Source: Drosophila pseudoobscura (lineage: Eukaryota; Arthropoda; Insecta; Diptera; Drosophilidae). Taken from it: 64,000 nucleotides of DNA. Shown in pieces: positions 1 to 12,000 of this stretch; the first letter of the stretch is position 1; every line of letters starts with the position of its first letter. The position numbers and the translations under genes are program-made. The notes under the pieces are model-generated. The model was not told where the DNA came from. It saw only the letters and a program-made list of their open reading frames with translations, and did not search any database. Where the stretch lies: assembly GCF_009870125.1 (NCBI RefSeq), contig NC_046683.1:65239869-65303868 (forward strand). The letters run 5' to 3'.

Positions 1-1
1 G

Positions 2-700
2 CCCGACGATCTGGATCTGAGCGCCTGGAAGTCCACCGGCGGTGGCCTAAAGCCTGGTGAGGAGCCACTGCCCGAACCGGCCGCCGAGCAGCCCAAGTTC
101 ACGTTCGACGATGCGGTCATGTCGGAGTTGCTCAATATGGGCTTTCCCCATGAGGCCTGCAAGCGGGCCTGCTTCCACACCAAGAACAGCGGCCTGGAGG
201 CCGCCTCCAACTGGCTAATGGAGCACATTGCCGACGAGGACATCTCCGATCCGTTTGAGGTGCCCAACAATAGCATCGGGGACTGCGCCAGCGAGCAGTT
301 TGTGGCCAATCCGGAAAGCCTGGCTATGCTCATGAGCATGGGATTCGATGAACGCCAGGCCGTGGCCGCCCTCAAGGCCACCGATGGGAATGTGGAGCGT
401 GCCACAGACTGGATCTTCTCGCATGCCGACAGCATCCCCATGGACGAGACCCCGGCCGTGGCAACACCGGCGACCTCTGCTCCTTCCACTTCTGCCGCCG
501 CCAACTATCGTGACGGCACGGGCAAGTACAAGCTGGTGGCTTTCATCTCGCACATGGGCACCTCGGCCCAGGTGGGCCACTATGTCTGCCACATCCGGAA
601 GAACGGCGAGTGGGTCATCTACAACGACACCAAGGTGGCCAAGTCGCAGAATCCACCCAAGGATCTCGGCTACTTGTATCTGTACATGCGCGATGAGTAG
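2..700 (+). CDS. Usp5: Ubiquitin carboxyl-terminal hydrolase 5 (isopeptidase T), 3' end
   Basis: This is the C-terminal ~232 residues of a USP5/isopeptidase T enzyme, which disassembles unanchored polyubiquitin. The frame is open from base 2, so the gene starts left of the window. Two UBA domains are visible: one with core SELLNMGF (from about base 119) and one with core LAMLMSMGF (from about base 320). A low-complexity Thr/Ser/Ala linker follows, then the C-terminal half of the USP fold with FISHMGTS and the His box GHYVCHI, whose first His is the catalytic base, and the ending PKDLGYLYLYMRDE. In this family the UBA pair sits inside the split catalytic domain, exactly as here. The catalytic Cys box lies outside the window. 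TAG stop at 698-700. No intron is seen in this part. The gene converges on Alg2. Confidence 0.95.
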   Translation, partial: PDDLDLSAWKSTGGGLKPGEEPLPEPAAEQPKFTFDDAVMSELLNMGFPHEACKRACFHTKNSGLEAASNWLMEHIADEDISDPFEVPNNSIGDCASEQFVANPESLAMLMSMGFDERQAVAALKATDGNVERATDWIFSHADSIPMDETPAVATPATSAPSTSAAANYRDGTGKYKLVAFISHMGTSAQVGHYVCHIRKNGEWVIYNDTKVAKSQNPPKDLGYLYLYMRDE

Positions 701-810
701 TAGTCCGAGCCCGTGGTCTGATCTCATCCCAAATTAAAAGTCCTCCCTAAATCACTAAATAAAAACTATTATATACACCCCCAAAGGAAACTCCGAAATA
801 AAGAATAAAC
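701..810 (+). terminator. Usp5: Usp5 poly(A) signals
   Basis: Two clusters of AATAAA (about 758-763 and 795-808) lie 60-110 bases after the Usp5 stop codon. Confidence 0.6.
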
Positions 811-917
811 CTACATTAAATGGTATCTAGAATTGCATCAGGAATAGGTTACAGGCTGCAGGTCGCCCCCAATCCCCACTAACCAATGCGACTCAGGATT
901 GCAGATTGCCTGGAATT
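701..917. terminator. Convergent 3' UTR region between Usp5 and Alg2
   Basis: Only 217 bases separate the two stop codons. AATAAA hexamers for Usp5 lie at about 758-763, with two more near 795-808. For Alg2 on the minus strand the nearest candidate is an ATTAAA variant overlapping its stop codon (about 914-919), so Alg2 transcripts may end inside the Usp5 3' UTR. No other feature is seen. Confidence 0.6.
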
Positions 918-2180
918 TTAATCAAGTTTCTTCCGGGAGGGGGGCACTAGATCTTGGACAATGCCATTCAAACGGTCCGCGAATGCCTCGAAGGAGAACT
1001 TTTGCTGCACCCTCTTATGGCCCTGATCGCCCATCTTCAGGCGCAGCGGTTCGTCGCGAAACAACTGGCACATGGCGCCGCCAAAGCTCTTCGCCTGCTT
1101 CTCGCAGAGGAAGCCCGTGGAAGTGTGCACCACAGTCTCCGTGGGCCCGCCGCTGTTGAGGGCCACCACCGGCTTGGAGAAATACATGCCCTCCAAGGGG
1201 ACGATGCCAAAGTGCTCGTTCTCTGGGGTGTAGAGCAGACAGTGGGCGGCATACAGAAGGCGACACTTCTCCTCGTCCGTGGGTGAGCGCAGCAGTATGA
1301 CATGTTCTTGGAGGTCCAGCTCGGTAGTCAGTTGTTCCAACTCCGCGTAGTGCTCGACATTCTCGAGGCAGCGCGTGTCATAGCCGCCGGCGATGATCAG
1401 GCGACAGCGCTTGAAATCCGCCGATGAGAGCATGTCTCCCATAAGACGCAGCGACTTCAATGCCAGAGCGTGGTTTTTCTTTCTTTCGTAGCGATTGATG
1501 TCCAGATAGATGAAGGCGTTTCGCGGCACCCGCGGATGCACGGTCTCTTCCAAGACAGTGGAGCGCTGCTGTAGCTTCTGTTCCATCTGGTCGAAGTATT
1601 GCGTGTGAATGGAGGGGTAGAGAACGTCGGGTACGGTTCGCAGCCGTCGGAATGTGTCCTGGAATACGCGTAGCGTGAACTTGGAATTGACCAGCACCTT
1701 GTCCGCCAGGCCAACAGTGTGCTCCTCCAGCCAGTTGATGGGAGCGCGATACACGCGCTTCAGCAGGCCCTCCCTGGCGCTGAGCAGCTGGTCCGGAAAG
1801 TGACAGTAGAAGAGAACTCGCGGCCGGTGACGAGCCAGGCGCAAGACAGGCACACAGACGGATATCAGATCGCAGAACACCACATCCACCTGCTCGCGCT
1901 GGGGCATAAAGAAGCTGGCATAGAAGGCGGCATATAGCATGCGGATGTAAGCGCAGAAGGCATAGAACCGCCCAAAGAGCTTCCGTGGCAGCCAGTCGCC
2001 CACGACCTGAACGGGAAAACTCCCATCGGCGGTCTCCTTGAAGCAGTGGGTGCTGTCATGGTGATTGGTCAGGAAGCTGACCTCGTGACCGCGCTCCTTG
2101 AGGGCCAGGGCGGCGTCCACAACCAACCGCTCGGCTCCGCCAATACCCAAATCGGGATGAAGAAACAAAATACGAACCAT
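918..2180 (-). CDS. Alg2: Alpha-1,3/1,6-mannosyltransferase ALG2
   Basis: Single-exon gene, 420 aa, against about 416 aa for human ALG2. ALG2 adds the second and third mannoses (alpha-1,3 and alpha-1,6) to the dolichol-linked oligosaccharide on the cytosolic face of the ER. The N-terminus MVRILFLHPDLGIGGAERL is the usual GT4 start with the GGAE loop. The C-terminal half has the GT4 E-x7-E motif (EHFGIVPLE), which binds the sugar nucleotide, and the following GGPTETV stretch. A hydrophobic patch near residues 80-95 (YAAFYASFF) matches the family's membrane-associated segment. The start is the first Met and gives the family's normal N-terminus. The gene is divergent from the MFS transporter and converges on Usp5. 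Confidence 0.95.
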   Translation of the reverse strand: MVRILFLHPDLGIGGAERLVVDAALALKERGHEVSFLTNHHDSTHCFKETADGSFPVQVVGDWLPRKLFGRFYAFCAYIRMLYAAFYASFFMPQREQVDVVFCDLISVCVPVLRLARHRPRVLFYCHFPDQLLSAREGLLKRVYRAPINWLEEHTVGLADKVLVNSKFTLRVFQDTFRRLRTVPDVLYPSIHTQYFDQMEQKLQQRSTVLEETVHPRVPRNAFIYLDINRYERKKNHALALKSLRLMGDMLSSADFKRCRLIIAGGYDTRCLENVEHYAELEQLTTELDLQEHVILLRSPTDEEKCRLLYAAHCLLYTPENEHFGIVPLEGMYFSKPVVALNSGGPTETVVHTSTGFLCEKQAKSFGGAMCQLFRDEPLRLKMGDQGHKRVQQKFSFEAFADRLNGIVQDLVPPSRKKLD

Positions 2181-2530
2181 TTTTCGGCTCTCAAAACAGA
2201 AGAGAATATCTGTAAGAGGGAAATGAAGGGGAGTTTTAATTTAAAGTTCCAGTTGAAGGGGAAAGAGTGGTTCTACTTACACCTTGTGTCAGAATATTTG
2301 CATTTCTGTTGCAATTTCTAAACCTTTTTAATTAAATATTTATGTTTTGCTTGTGACTCTTTTTGCTAGGGATGGCCCGACGGCGATTCTAGCGATTGCG
2401 TTGCGATAGAGTGGCAACCCTAGAACACATGTTGACAGCGCCTACCGCGGCATTTTTTAGCACCAAAAACGCATCCATCTCTGTCCGTGTTTGCAACGCA
2501 ACGAGCGCATTTTTCTCAGTTCAGTGGAAT
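2181..2530. promoter_or_regulatory. Divergent promoter region between Alg2 and the HIAT1-like gene
   Basis: About 350 bases separate the Alg2 start codon from the probable start of the + strand gene. A TCAGTT initiator lies at 2516-2521, a good match to the fly Inr TCAKTY. A GC-rich block at 2370-2450 contains GCGATAG, which resembles half of a DRE-type site. No TATA box is seen. Both genes are probably broadly expressed, which fits a DRE/Inr type of promoter. The assignment rests on motif reading only. Confidence 0.4.
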
Positions 2531-3016
2531 TAAAATAAAGGAAAGAGTAAATACTCAACCGAACGTCGTGTCCAGGTGCTGCTAGTCAGATGCGGTCGAT
2601 TGTGTATCCATAAATCGAGAGGCATGCATGCCACCAAAGCGACCGACACCAATCCCAGCCCCAGCCCCAGAGCCAGCGACAAGGCATCACCACAATCGAG
2701 CGCGCCTGGAGCCTGAATAAAGGATAGAGAAACATAGAAACGCGTCTACAAATAATAGTATTATAATAACATAAACAGTGATGCATGAAAATTGCCCAAA
2801 TATTCAATAAACAGTCGCCGTAGCCGTAGCCGTCGCCCGACTGTAGTGCAGGCCAAAAAGAGAGCTAATCAACCATCCCCCCAACACAACACTCCCCCAC
2901 CAATCAACCGCCGACGTGCGGCGCGTTTCCCAGTGCAAACATTAACATTTAGGAACGTTCTGTGCTAGTGCCACGAGAGCCACGAGAGCCACGTAGCCGC
3001 AAAAGTTGCCACCGAG

Positions 3017-6000
3017 ATGCCCAAGATCTACGTAAAGAAGCCCTTGGCGGGCCTGGTCATACGGAATCGGGCCCACAAGAGCAGCAGTATCTTCACGGTA
3101 AGTGCGCCACTGATAGTGGAACCGACCTCCTTATCATCCCATATCGCCGTGAATCACTCACTAGACGGCTGCGTGCCTACGAAATGCGGTTTAGAATTAA
3201 CTTTAATTGTAATACGTCCGCTCTATCGAGCAATTTGGGGATCACTTGATGACAGACATGCGCGCTATTCTAATTGCTAGTTTTTTACTGCACGGAAATT
3301 CCATTTCGATGGCAAATCAGGCGATTCCGCTTATCACAAACAGGCGAATTGGGTGGGTGGGCCATTGGCGATAATATCACAAGGTTTTTCCCTTCATAGT
3401 GCCCTAAACGGGTGATTGCCTTGATGTTCTCAGTCCCAACACCCAATAAAAACATAAAAAACCTGTGCTAAGAACTGCTCGCCATTTCCCATTTCATTTC
3501 TCAGTTCCGTTCCCCGGGCGAGTAAGTGTGTCAGATTTCATAATCGACTCAACATCGATGACCTGCCGCACACTCTTCACTCTCACCGACTGGAACCACT
3601 TGTGGTCGGTGGTCGATGGTCGCCGCTGGGTCGTCGACTTTCGTTTTCGTTGAGAAGCTGAAGTTGTTCTGTTCTGTTCTGTTCTGTTCTGTTCTGGCGG
3701 GTTTCTGTTTTGATTCGAATCGAGTTTTGGGCGAGCGTTGAACTCTCGCTTTTCTCGGTGAACCAGTTTCATAGGTTCCATCATTAATGAGGTAGCCACT
3801 ATAAAACTAGTCAAGGTCTTCCCGATTCCGTCTTAGAATCAGCTTTGGCTTTCTCTGTCTGCCTTTGGGTGTTCCAATTTCTAGGGACGCCGCGCCACTG
3901 CCTTCAGTGCGTGCGCGTGTGAATATTACATTAGTACTTGCCCACACCCTCCCTCACCAGCACCACTCACCAACACATCGGACTGGTCTGGGTGTAATCA
4001 TCCGACTCCGACTTCGACTTCACCTCCACCTCCGACTGCAGGCGTCGCCCGTCGCACATGGCATGACACATTCCTGACACCATGGCACCGGGCTCTGACT
4101 AAAAATGTTAATTAGCCGCAATACTGCTGGAAATCGAAGTCCGAGTCGCGGCAGCCTGCCTGTCGCGCCGCCAAGCCCGCAAAACTATGCAACAGATTTC
4201 GCTCGAGTGTATATGTGGAAAGCTCGTGACGCCTGCGCCAAGCAGTTCTCTTTCCATTCCATTCTCTCTCTCTCTCTTTCCCTTTCGGGTGGGCTTAATT
4301 ACGGGTCTCGAGTCGAGGGGAAATTATGTGGAATTGCTTTTCGTCCGACCTTGACTACGTGTTAATTACTGCACAGGGTACCCATTAGTGGTTACAGTTC
4401 GCCCAGGAGATTCCCTGTAAATGAGCTTTTGTGCGGGGACAATGAACACTGCGAAATGAATTCTTAGTTTTCCGAGAAGCCACCACAGAGTCTGGAAAAT
4501 TTCCCTTTCGACAATATTCCCCATGGGGGAGCTTTTGCCACTTGCTGCACGGCAGAAAGCTTCTTCATTCATAAAACGCAAAGCAATGGCGCCGAATCGT
4601 CCAGCTGCCAACAAGCAGAGAGGAAGACAGAGACAGAATGCGAAATGCGAAATGCGAAAAAGTCCCATCGATGCGAACGAAGCTCTCAAAAGATTTGAGT
4701 ACTCTCTACACAAGATAGCAGCGGCAGTGCATGAAAATGAGATAAATATGCCAAATGATAGCTAGACTCATTTATCAGTTTACAACAAGCCTGAAAACTT
4801 AGTTGGTTCATTTATACATCTGTTGTTGATCAACACGGGAAAGCTTTGGTCAAGAAAAATGCAACAACAGAAACAATAGCAATTGCCATGGTTTTGGAAG
4901 TTTTGTGCACGCCAGAAAGCAGGTTTGTGGAGCAAATTCCGCGACGAAAGTGAAATAATCGAAGGCGCAAGGGTGTGTGTGTGTGCTAGCAATGGCACTC
5001 GTATTGGTGAGTGAAAGTAAAGGGAAATTTCTATTCCTGTGATGAAATCAGGACCCCAGGAAATAGCCATACCCATTAATGGATATTCTGAAAATCAATC
5101 CGTATGGCATCCGGTGAAGAGAATGCTGTATCGCCTGCGTTTAGTTACCAGAATATATGTAGATAAATAAATTCAGAGGGGACAACCCGAAATGTGTACA
5201 TTGAAAATGTGGCAAAGTACCCAAAAAGAGCTTTTGGCCTTTAAAGCTCGGTGTGTCGCGTGCAACAAACGGTACACAGCGGCGGTGGCACAAAGAAAAT
5301 GTTCGTTTGGCAAGGCCCAGGGGCAGCGAGTACAAATCAGACGCTTTTCCAGCTGAGTACGGCGCAGCATGTGGAAAAGCGAACACCACGCTCGGACTCG
5401 GAGTCGGAATCGGAATCGCAATCGCAATCTAAATCTAAATCCAAATCGTTGCGCATCTATCGTCGCGTAGCGTCATTGTGTACAAAAATACCTACACGAT
5501 TTTCCCATGTTTTTCTGCGTGCGTTTACATTTTCGCTTTCATTTCGTTTCGTGGCGATTTCCCTGGTTATCCGTTTAGCTTGCCCCTCGGTTCGCCAGCC
5601 TCTTCTCTATAAACAATAGACCCCCCCACACCTCACCCCCCACCCCGGGCCCCGTATTAAGCGAAGGGGCATCTATAGAGTGTGTTTTTTTTTTGCATGT
5701 GTTTGTGTGTGTGTGTGTGTGTGTGAGCAGAATTTACTGTTAGAAAGCAAACGCGTGGGGGAAAATTGACAAAAACTGAACTTGAAATGCTTCTCAATCC
5801 GTACTTGCACGAACGCGTGCTTTCGCCTTCAGCTGTTTGTCCCGTTACGCAAAAACAGTCGCTGTACCAAAGATGTGGGCCCGTTCGAACGGTTATATTT
5901 TCTGCCTTGTGCCTTATGCCTTATGCTAGGTTATGTCCACCAAGGTGGATTTACGTTGAGGGGAGAGAGCGCTGCCCAAAGAGATCCGAAGCGAGCGCAT

Positions 6001-9000
6001 GGATGGCGAACAAAGATCGGTAGTGTCCCCCATGTGGGGGAGCATGGGGTCCCAGCCCCCATCCTTTGACCAGTAGCCATCCTCGCACCCCCCTAATGTT
6101 CTGAGAATTTGACATAATGCCCTGCTCCAACCATTCCGGGGGAGTCGTTAAATGTATTCATTGTTCTGCCAGGATTTTTATGGGCAATGAGCTCCGGCCC
6201 GGGGCTCTGGCTTTATGGCCACATCAAACTCCGCTTAGTCGCTGGCCCCCGATTGCAATCGTCCCGAAGGGGGGGCAGGCAGAAGCAGGATGGCAACCCA
6301 CCGTCGCTCCATCACATGGCGGCACCTTGGACGTTTGTTTGTCTGATTTTCTTAACCAAATTTACCCAACATTGGCCAAAGTTCAATAAACCCTCACCGC
6401 ACCGCAGGGTAAGAGAGAGAGGGAGAGCGAGAGCGAGAGAACAAATATGGCACGACACTTTTCCCCCACATAGGGAAAGCAAGGAAAAACCTTGCCACGC
6501 ACACAGTAGATTTTCGCTGACAGGATTGTGTCTGAGTCTGGGTCTGAGATGCCAGAGCCAAACATTTGCTCAACCGGCGCCGTTAATGCCAATCAATTAC
6601 GGGGAGCAATCCTTCTCTTCACACGAGCGCTCCCAAGAGCGGAGACATCGGAGGACAGACCTTCCCAGTCCTGGTCGCATGAAAAGCCGTTAGATAACAC
6701 ACTGCCGTCCATAAATTATGGCCCATCCACTGCTTTGTTTGCTGTTCTGCCCTCTTGCGCTCCCACAGAATGAAGCCTTTGTTGGGGAGTGTGGGCCTTT
6801 GTTTTGGCATATGCCGCAGTGTAACCTTACCGCAAATCCTCTTCCAGACAAGAGCCTCGGCAATAAAGTATGTACTGGCTATAGAGGATTTTTGCAGAGC
6901 TACAACTATCAATCGAAAAAGGATATGGAACACAGAAAGTGACCTCTGACTGGGAGAATCGTTCGTTCTTTTGCTGCAAATTCTTTTTTCCACTAGTTGT
7001 TTTGTGGTTTTATGCGACGGAAACATTACATTTCCAAAGTTGTGTACTTGGCTTTTTTTTTAAATTTTTTTTTGGCCAGATTCCAGTGCCATATCCGTCG
7101 TCTTCTTTATGCAAATTAACTGCACGACTGCCTTCAGTGCAGCAGAGTCCTGTGCCTGTGCCTGTGCCTGTGCCTGGGCCGTGTCTGCGCTGTCAACACA
7201 GCTTGTGCAGAACTTTAAGAATCATAAATCTATTAAAATTGGTTTGTGTTCCATTCCGATTTACGTGTTTGTCAGTCTGTCAGCCTGTCAGGTTTTCGTG
7301 CTCGTCGGTTTCTGGTGGTGCGACATGCAAGGTCCGCACTGAGCCGCCGTTTCGGTGCAGTGCAACGGAGCATTATCAATCACGTCAATGAGAGACAACT
7401 GTAACAGACCTTCCACTTTGCACCTTGCCCTTGGCCGTGGCCTGATGAAAATCACTTTGATTTGACAGTCTGCAATGGAATTTTTCTATTAGCTCAAAGC
7501 CCGAATCGAAAGAAAAATAGGGACATACCCCCCCCAAAAGCAAAGCGCTATCTCTACTAGAAAAAGTAGAGGAGACGAATAACATAGAGCGGTGAGCGGT
7601 GGTCAGTCGAAGCTAGCTTCATTCATGCACACGACATGTACATGTGCATGTTGTTTTTCCATCATTCGCTTGTGCGCCTCGAGTCGAGCATCAGTCATCA
7701 GTCAGGAGAGCAGTTGAGAGCAAGGACATGCCCACCGCTGGCATAGAGCAAGGGTCAAGTTTTTCTCTAGTTATTCTCTCGAAGACGGACGTGGCCCCAT
7801 CCCATCCCATCCCATCCCATCCACGCGCGCGCTATTAAGTCTGCCGCATGGCAGGAGACATTGCCAATTGACACTTTCTGTCCACCATGTTGTTGACAAA
7901 CTATTTTTAATATTAAAAGGCGGCAGGCTGCGAGTGGGGGATAATGTGGGGGGGGTGCCACATTGTGTATACGTAATATATATGTATGTACATGATGCGT
8001 ATCCCGTAGACGCTGCACGCGCTGCAGTTCGGCACAGAGACCCAGCAGCTGTTGCTGTTGCTCTTGCATTGCACCCATCTGACCTTGGTTTCCCCATTAG
8101 CTCTCTGCGGCCCGCAGGCGGCACAGGCACAGGCTGACATTTGGCATCCAGTTCCACTGGCACAAAAACTGTTGATCGATACTCTTCCACAACAGCACAG
8201 AGATGGATGATGGGCGTTCATGGTTTCGGCTTCACATTGGCACTGCCTTGGGCCTCAGCTTTGATCCTGCATCAGAGGATTCCGGCTCACTGTCTGCTTG
8301 AGGCTCGTGGGTGGCCGGGTTTGGCACCAATTTGTGGGGGGTTTTTAATTAAAATGCGACAGTGTTGGTCTCCAGCTCCATCTGGCTCCAGCCAGGCGAC
8401 AGGAGTCGGGGGACAGGCGACAGGAGACAGGTGGTGTGGGCGGAGAGTCATACTTTATTTCCAGCTCGAATTGGTATCAGTATCTCTGTGTGTGTGTGTG
8501 TGTGTGTCCTTGGTTCGTTGGGCTTTGGCCTACTTTTGAATGCAAAAAAGCCACAACAATGAAGAAGTTGCCTGCTATTGGCCATTAGGTCTGCTGTTCT
8601 TGGGCTTATTGCAAAAATTTGACTGCACGAAAAGGGATGGAAACTTCTTTGCCATCCCAGTGCAGGCTACACTTTTGGGGCTGGCCAAATCGAGTGGAAA
8701 AATTAAGCCGCCAACTTGACCTTGCCACCCCTTTTATTTTTATAATTTTGCGTGTTAAATGCGCCACACGTGGACGGCCGCAGGCCAGGGACCACAGCCG
8801 CAGCCGCAGCCACAGGCACAGGCAGGACCTAGGCCTAAACGAAAAGAGCGAAAAGATTAATTAGAGGAAAAGAATTTGAATACACTGAAAGAAATACTAA
8901 TACATGCTAGATAAATTCTTCGAAACGCTGACTAAATTTGCCATAAACGAACGGCCACATGAAACATGAGGCTCCCTCACACCACTCGAACCACTTTTGT

Positions 9001-12000
9001 ACCCATCATATTCTTGACTTAAGAACATTTTTCCAACTGTATGAAATGTGCGCGTTTTGCGTGTAGTACGTAATACCCCGTTCTGTTCGCCATTAGCTCA
9101 GATCCCATTTTGGGCAGGTTTTCAATTTGGTTTTGGCCACCGCCCACATCTTTTGCCCCTCCTCTTGTAGTTCATTCTTTGTGACATTAATGAAAGGAAA
9201 ACATGGAAATGTTTTCCAGCATGTCTCTTGCCAAATCATTACGCCATCGTCGCCCATGTAGTTGTTGCTCGGCGGCATGCCCCAAAAAGGATGTGTCTGT
9301 CGGGCAGTCGTTAGGAGGGGGGAGAGGGGACCGGGGACTGCCATCATCCCTCTGCCGCCTGTCAAGGTCACTCCCAGTGCAGGCTTTTGATGTGGCCAGT
9401 GGCCACAGGCCCCGCAGGCCCCACAGGCCCCACAGGCGAATGTCAGGCCAAGTTTTCAAGTTTTTCTTTCAAATTGGATTTGAGGACCCACGGAAGAGGA
9501 TGAGCAAGGACTGCTTTCAGCAATATCCGCCTGCTGATTGACTTCGCTGATGGGGGGACCCGAGCTCTGGCAGGATGCACTCTCGGTCCCGGATGATTAT
9601 GTAGATGCCGCAAGTCAGTAGGGGGGGCCAGTAGGGGAAATCCCTATTTTTGTTTGGCCTGCACTTGACTTGAGTGCCCTTCTCGTTGGCCAGCTGGCTG
9701 TGGCCGGAGATTTATGCAAATTTCCGAATGTATTGACCCTTTCCCAAGCAGTGGTTCCACTTTGAAGAGTACTGCCATCCGAAACAGGGCAACAGCTGTT
9801 TTGCGGCTGGCTGATTCATGCTGTCAAAAGTGCTGCCGAGCAGCTGCTCTGGTTGCCACGTTTAGTGAGTACATTAATCTAATTGCAACAGCAATACGAC
9901 GACAATCGTTTCAATGTTGACTTTCCCGCAAGACTGCCACACAATAGCGCGGCTCTGCGCTCCAACTTTCATCGGCATCATCATCGTTCGGGAGCTTTGT
10001 CTATTTGTAGATGAGCGAGCGACAATTTACTTTGGAGCAGTAACTTTTGGTCACCCTGCACCCCTTTAAACGGAAGGGTATATTAATGGGATACTCGCAG
10101 ACCTTCTGTAGGTCGAAAACCGAACGGATCTAGCTTATATGCTGGATGGGAGGGAAAGAGCGCAGTGCAAAACCCCGCAAAAGGGTATATTTGTAGGCGG
10201 AACTGTGCTTGTGGCTTGTCTTCGCTCTAATGCTCTCTAATATTCAAACAGGGTGGATGCTTCGTCGCCTCCTCTCACGCTCGCTCTCAGTGTGTCACTC
10301 GCACAAGTGAAATCTTGAGAGCACAGAGAGTGGCTCTATGACTGGCCCACCTGTTCCGTTCTAGCTCTCTGTCTGTCCGCTCACCGCTCACTGGCTTTCG
10401 CTCTCTCTCTCTCTCTCTCTCTCTCTAAGCTCTCAGTTGGTCGACATTTAATTGCACTGTTACCGTTGCTCTCAGTTCTTAGTGGGTCGGTGATCGTGTC
10501 AGTGCGGCGCGAGCATTGAAACCCAGCAGACAGAAAGAGTGGGGGGAATGGGAATGCCTTTTTCGCTGTCTTCGGGAGCACACTGAGAGAAACCTAACCA
10601 ATTAAAGTCAGAGGAGTCCGATTTGTATTTGTTTGTATATTATTCAAATGTTTGTCAAAATTCAAAGCGATTATTTTACAAAAAATTCATCAAAAAATTT
10701 CCGAACTTCCGTCGCTGTGCATCCACCGGAAACCAACGCCAAAAAGTTTCTCCGTGTGCAGTTATCCAGGGTTATACGAGGCGTGTGTGTATGTATGGGT
10801 GCATATTTAGGCCACGCGTCCCGACAGCAGCAACAAACAAACAAACAAACAAAGAAACATCTTTTCTGGCATAAAAATCACAGCTCCACCGATCCTCCAA
10901 CGATTTCCCTTTAAATCAATCTTAATTTTGAATTATTTCTTTATTTGATTTGCTTTGTTTGCTTGTTGCTGCTTCTGATGCTGCTGCTGCTTTTTCTCTC
11001 GATCCAAGGCCCCCCCACATCCATGCTTGCTGTCCCAATTCGCGCCCAAGTGCTAAAAAGTCAGCATTGTTCAGCATTTAGTCCGAGCTTTTTAGCGCCA
11101 TTTGGTCAGGCATGGATGGGGCAGAGTCGGAGACCGGAGACCGGAGACCGGACACCACCCACAATGGAAATTCGAGAGACATGGGGGTGCCGCCTCAGAG
11201 CTGAACAAAAGTCGCTCGACAAATAAGTAAACCTTAAAATGGTGGGGGGGATCTTTAATTACAGCAAGAAAAGTGCGTGAAACTCGATAAAGCTACGTCC
11301 AATCTCAAGAAAATGTGGTAGTAATATTCTCATCTAAGCCAAACAAATGATAAGATAAGAGAAAAGAAAAGAAGAGCAGAGCAGACGAGCGAAGACGAAG
11401 AGGAAGAGGAAGAGGCAGCCCCGTTGAGAGCAAGGTGACGCAAGAGAAGAGGTGGAAAGTAACTGTTCCAAGGATTCAGCGACAGCAGCTGTGATCCCCG
11501 ACTACCCTCTCCTCCCCCACCCCCTGCACATGTAGAGCCCATGGCAATGGAATTTAGTGTGACCAGGACAATACCGAGTGAAAATACCAGACCAAAGCCG
11601 CGGCCCACTGGCCACTGAGAGGAAGGAGACAATGCGTAACGGGCAATGTTATGCCCAGCGGCAGAAAAAGGAAAAGGAGGAGGACCACGACCAAAACCAG
11701 AAACAGAACCAGGACCAGAACCAGGCGGAGCAGGAGCATGCGGACCCGGATGAAGAGTCCGAGACAGAGCAGGAGTCGGATACGGAGACGGAATTGCAGC
11801 CGCAGGCCAAGCAAGTCAACTCCGTTCCCCTGGCAAGCGGGCGACTGATCGGCACGCATATCAGGCCCGAACCAGACCCAGAGTCCGGCGAACAGACGGA
11901 CACCCAGAGCACGGATAGCAACAGCTCCACGCCGACAACGGCAGATGTGGCAGACGAGGAAGATGTGGAGACCGTCAGCTCCCTGCCGCTGTCGCCGCCC

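Noticed and set aside
10045-10205. Possible Helitron-like fragment with AAGGGTATATTAAT
   Set aside because: Only a short core resembles the family; not enough to list as an element without a library search.
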